From: Hyphomonas sp.
Lineage (GTDB): Bacteria > Pseudomonadota > Alphaproteobacteria > Caulobacterales > Hyphomonadaceae
Length of the DNA stretch: 64,000 bases
NCBI GenBank assembly: GCA_016124495.1
Contig: WGNP01000008.1
Span: 62,001-126,000, forward strand
Direction of reading: 5' to 3'
Below are positions 63,446 through 64,000 of the stretch, one piece after another; the first letter of the stretch is position 1; each line of letters opens with the position of its first letter. A model generated the notes under the pieces. That model did not search any database, was not told where the DNA came from, and worked only from the letters and a program-made list of their open reading frames with translations. Made by a program: the position numbers and the translations under genes.

Positions 63446-64000
63446 TGCGGCGACCGCCTTACCTGCCATTTCTAAGCGGACCGCTCAGCCTTGCGCCGGG
63501 GCTGAAGCCGATTTCCCCAGAGGCTTGGCTTTCGCCTGATACCGAGGCGCAGGCCCTCCCGGAAAAGCGCAGCGTGATGCGGCATCATCGCGGTGAAGTC
63601 TACGGGGCGCGGAATGGCAGCGAACTGGCGGCGCTGGAGCTGGCGTCTGCGGTGCACGCTGTCGCCGGGCCGGGGGAGGGCGACTGGGCGAGCGCGCTCG
63701 AAGGTGCAGCCAGCGCAGTTTCGGATGACCTCTGTATACTGATCAAGGACGCTGGAGGCCTCTGGCGGCTGGAAGCGGCGAGCCTCTGCGCGCCGACCTT
63801 CTGGTGCCTTGGCGAGAAGCTTGGCGAGCCGCTCGGCGGTCTGCACGGACCGGTGCCGGGCGCGAACCCGGGCATGGTCTCGCGTATCCACCGGATGTTC
63901 GATGCGGTTCAGCCGGGTCAGGTGCTGGAGCGGTTCAACTGGACCGTCCAGCCGGGCGCTGCGCGGTTCACGCCGAGCCAGGCGCCGTTCAAGCAAATCG
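63445..64000 (+). CDS. DUF3445 (heme-dependent oxidative N-demethylase-like) protein, partial
   Basis: The frame starts at ATG 63445, overlapping the methyltransferase stop, and stays open to the window end (185 residues: MRRPPYLPFLSGPLSLAPGL and on). It contains DLCILIKDAGGLWRLEAASLC, WCLGEKLGEPLGGLHGPVPG and RFNWTVQ, recognised in DUF3445 proteins, some of which are heme-dependent N-demethylases. The 3' end lies outside the window. Confidence 0.85.
   Translation, partial: MRRPPYLPFLSGPLSLAPGLKPISPEAWLSPDTEAQALPEKRSVMRHHRGEVYGARNGSELAALELASAVHAVAGPGEGDWASALEGAASAVSDDLCILIKDAGGLWRLEAASLCAPTFWCLGEKLGEPLGGLHGPVPGANPGMVSRIHRMFDAVQPGQVLERFNWTVQPGAARFTPSQAPFKQI

Overview
The window is a dense, high-G+C bacterial chromosome segment. 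Protein families and gene order point to an alphaproteobacterium, most likely Caulobacterales/Hyphomonadaceae (Hyphomonas-like). This rests on the bactofilin, the hflK-hflC-DUF2065-degP cluster, infC/rpmI/rplT/pheST order, BigR/SqrR-type sulfur regulation, many TTG/GTG starts, and promoter spacing that suggests leaderless mRNAs. It is an inference, because no rRNA gene is present. About 75 protein genes, one structured RNA gene (RNase P RNA) and several regulatory leaders can be supported.

Layout. 1-5.1 kb: a partial gene, a DUF4287 protein, a PP2C-like phosphatase, an FkbM methyltransferase, an alpha/beta hydrolase and two envelope glycosyltransferases (GT4, GT9). 5.1-7.6 kb: a large secreted zinc metalloprotease. 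7.8-14.9 kb: the translation cluster infC (apparent ATA start), rpmI, rplT, a small basic protein, pheS and pheT, with a BON remnant, an SMI1/KNR4 gene and an ASCH gene interleaved. 14.9-17.3 kb: a K+ channel, dapB, a PTS EIIA and HPr. 17.3-19.8 kb: leuA behind an apparent leucine attenuator, then a VTT-domain membrane protein. 19.8-23.3 kb: an SDR, a Sel1 protein, a bactofilin, a GH25 lysozyme and a GNAT. 23.3-28.3 kb: the branched-chain cluster ilvB - unknown - ilvN - unknown - ilvC, behind a second attenuator. 28.3-33.1 kb: miaA, serB, a NUDIX hydrolase, an L,D-transpeptidase, a decayed EAL gene and a CDP-alcohol phosphatidyltransferase. 33.1-36.5 kb: two tandem TadG/VWA surface proteins, one with two FCCH-like inserts.

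36.6-43.6 kb: thyA and folA (thymidylate/folate), aquaporin, VUT transporter, an SMP-30 protein, a Cys-repeat secreted protein, an orphan 52-residue peptide and an Mrp ATPase. 43.8-47.6 kb: the membrane protein quality-control cluster hflK-hflC-DUF2065-degP. 47.7-49.9 kb: an arsenic resistance operon (arsR-acr3-arsC) followed by OsmC. 50-53.6 kb: a 28-residue membrane peptide, a Ca2+/Na+ exchanger, a pteridine-reductase-like SDR, threonine aldolase and a TetR regulator. 53.7-54.1 kb: rnpB on the minus strand. 54.1-57.1 kb looks like an acquired segment: class II pyrC and a DUF6671 protein, ending in the N-terminal piece of a tyrosine recombinase fused in frame to a membrane protein. 57.7-64 kb: an AmpD-like amidase, an EamA transporter, a persulfide-detoxification locus (dioxygenase divergent from a BigR-like regulator, rhodanese and TSUP exporter), an unknown membrane protein, a methyltransferase and the start of a DUF3445 gene.

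The most noteworthy signals are the leuA and ilvB attenuators with very short leader peptides. Others are the ATA-started infC, FCCH-like repeats inside a VWA/TadG protein, the recombinase-membrane fusion scar, an RiPP-like orphan peptide next to an AT-rich promoter-like segment, and several tiny genes (53 and 28 aa) coupled to conserved neighbours. No CRISPR array, tRNA, rRNA or complete insertion sequence was seen.
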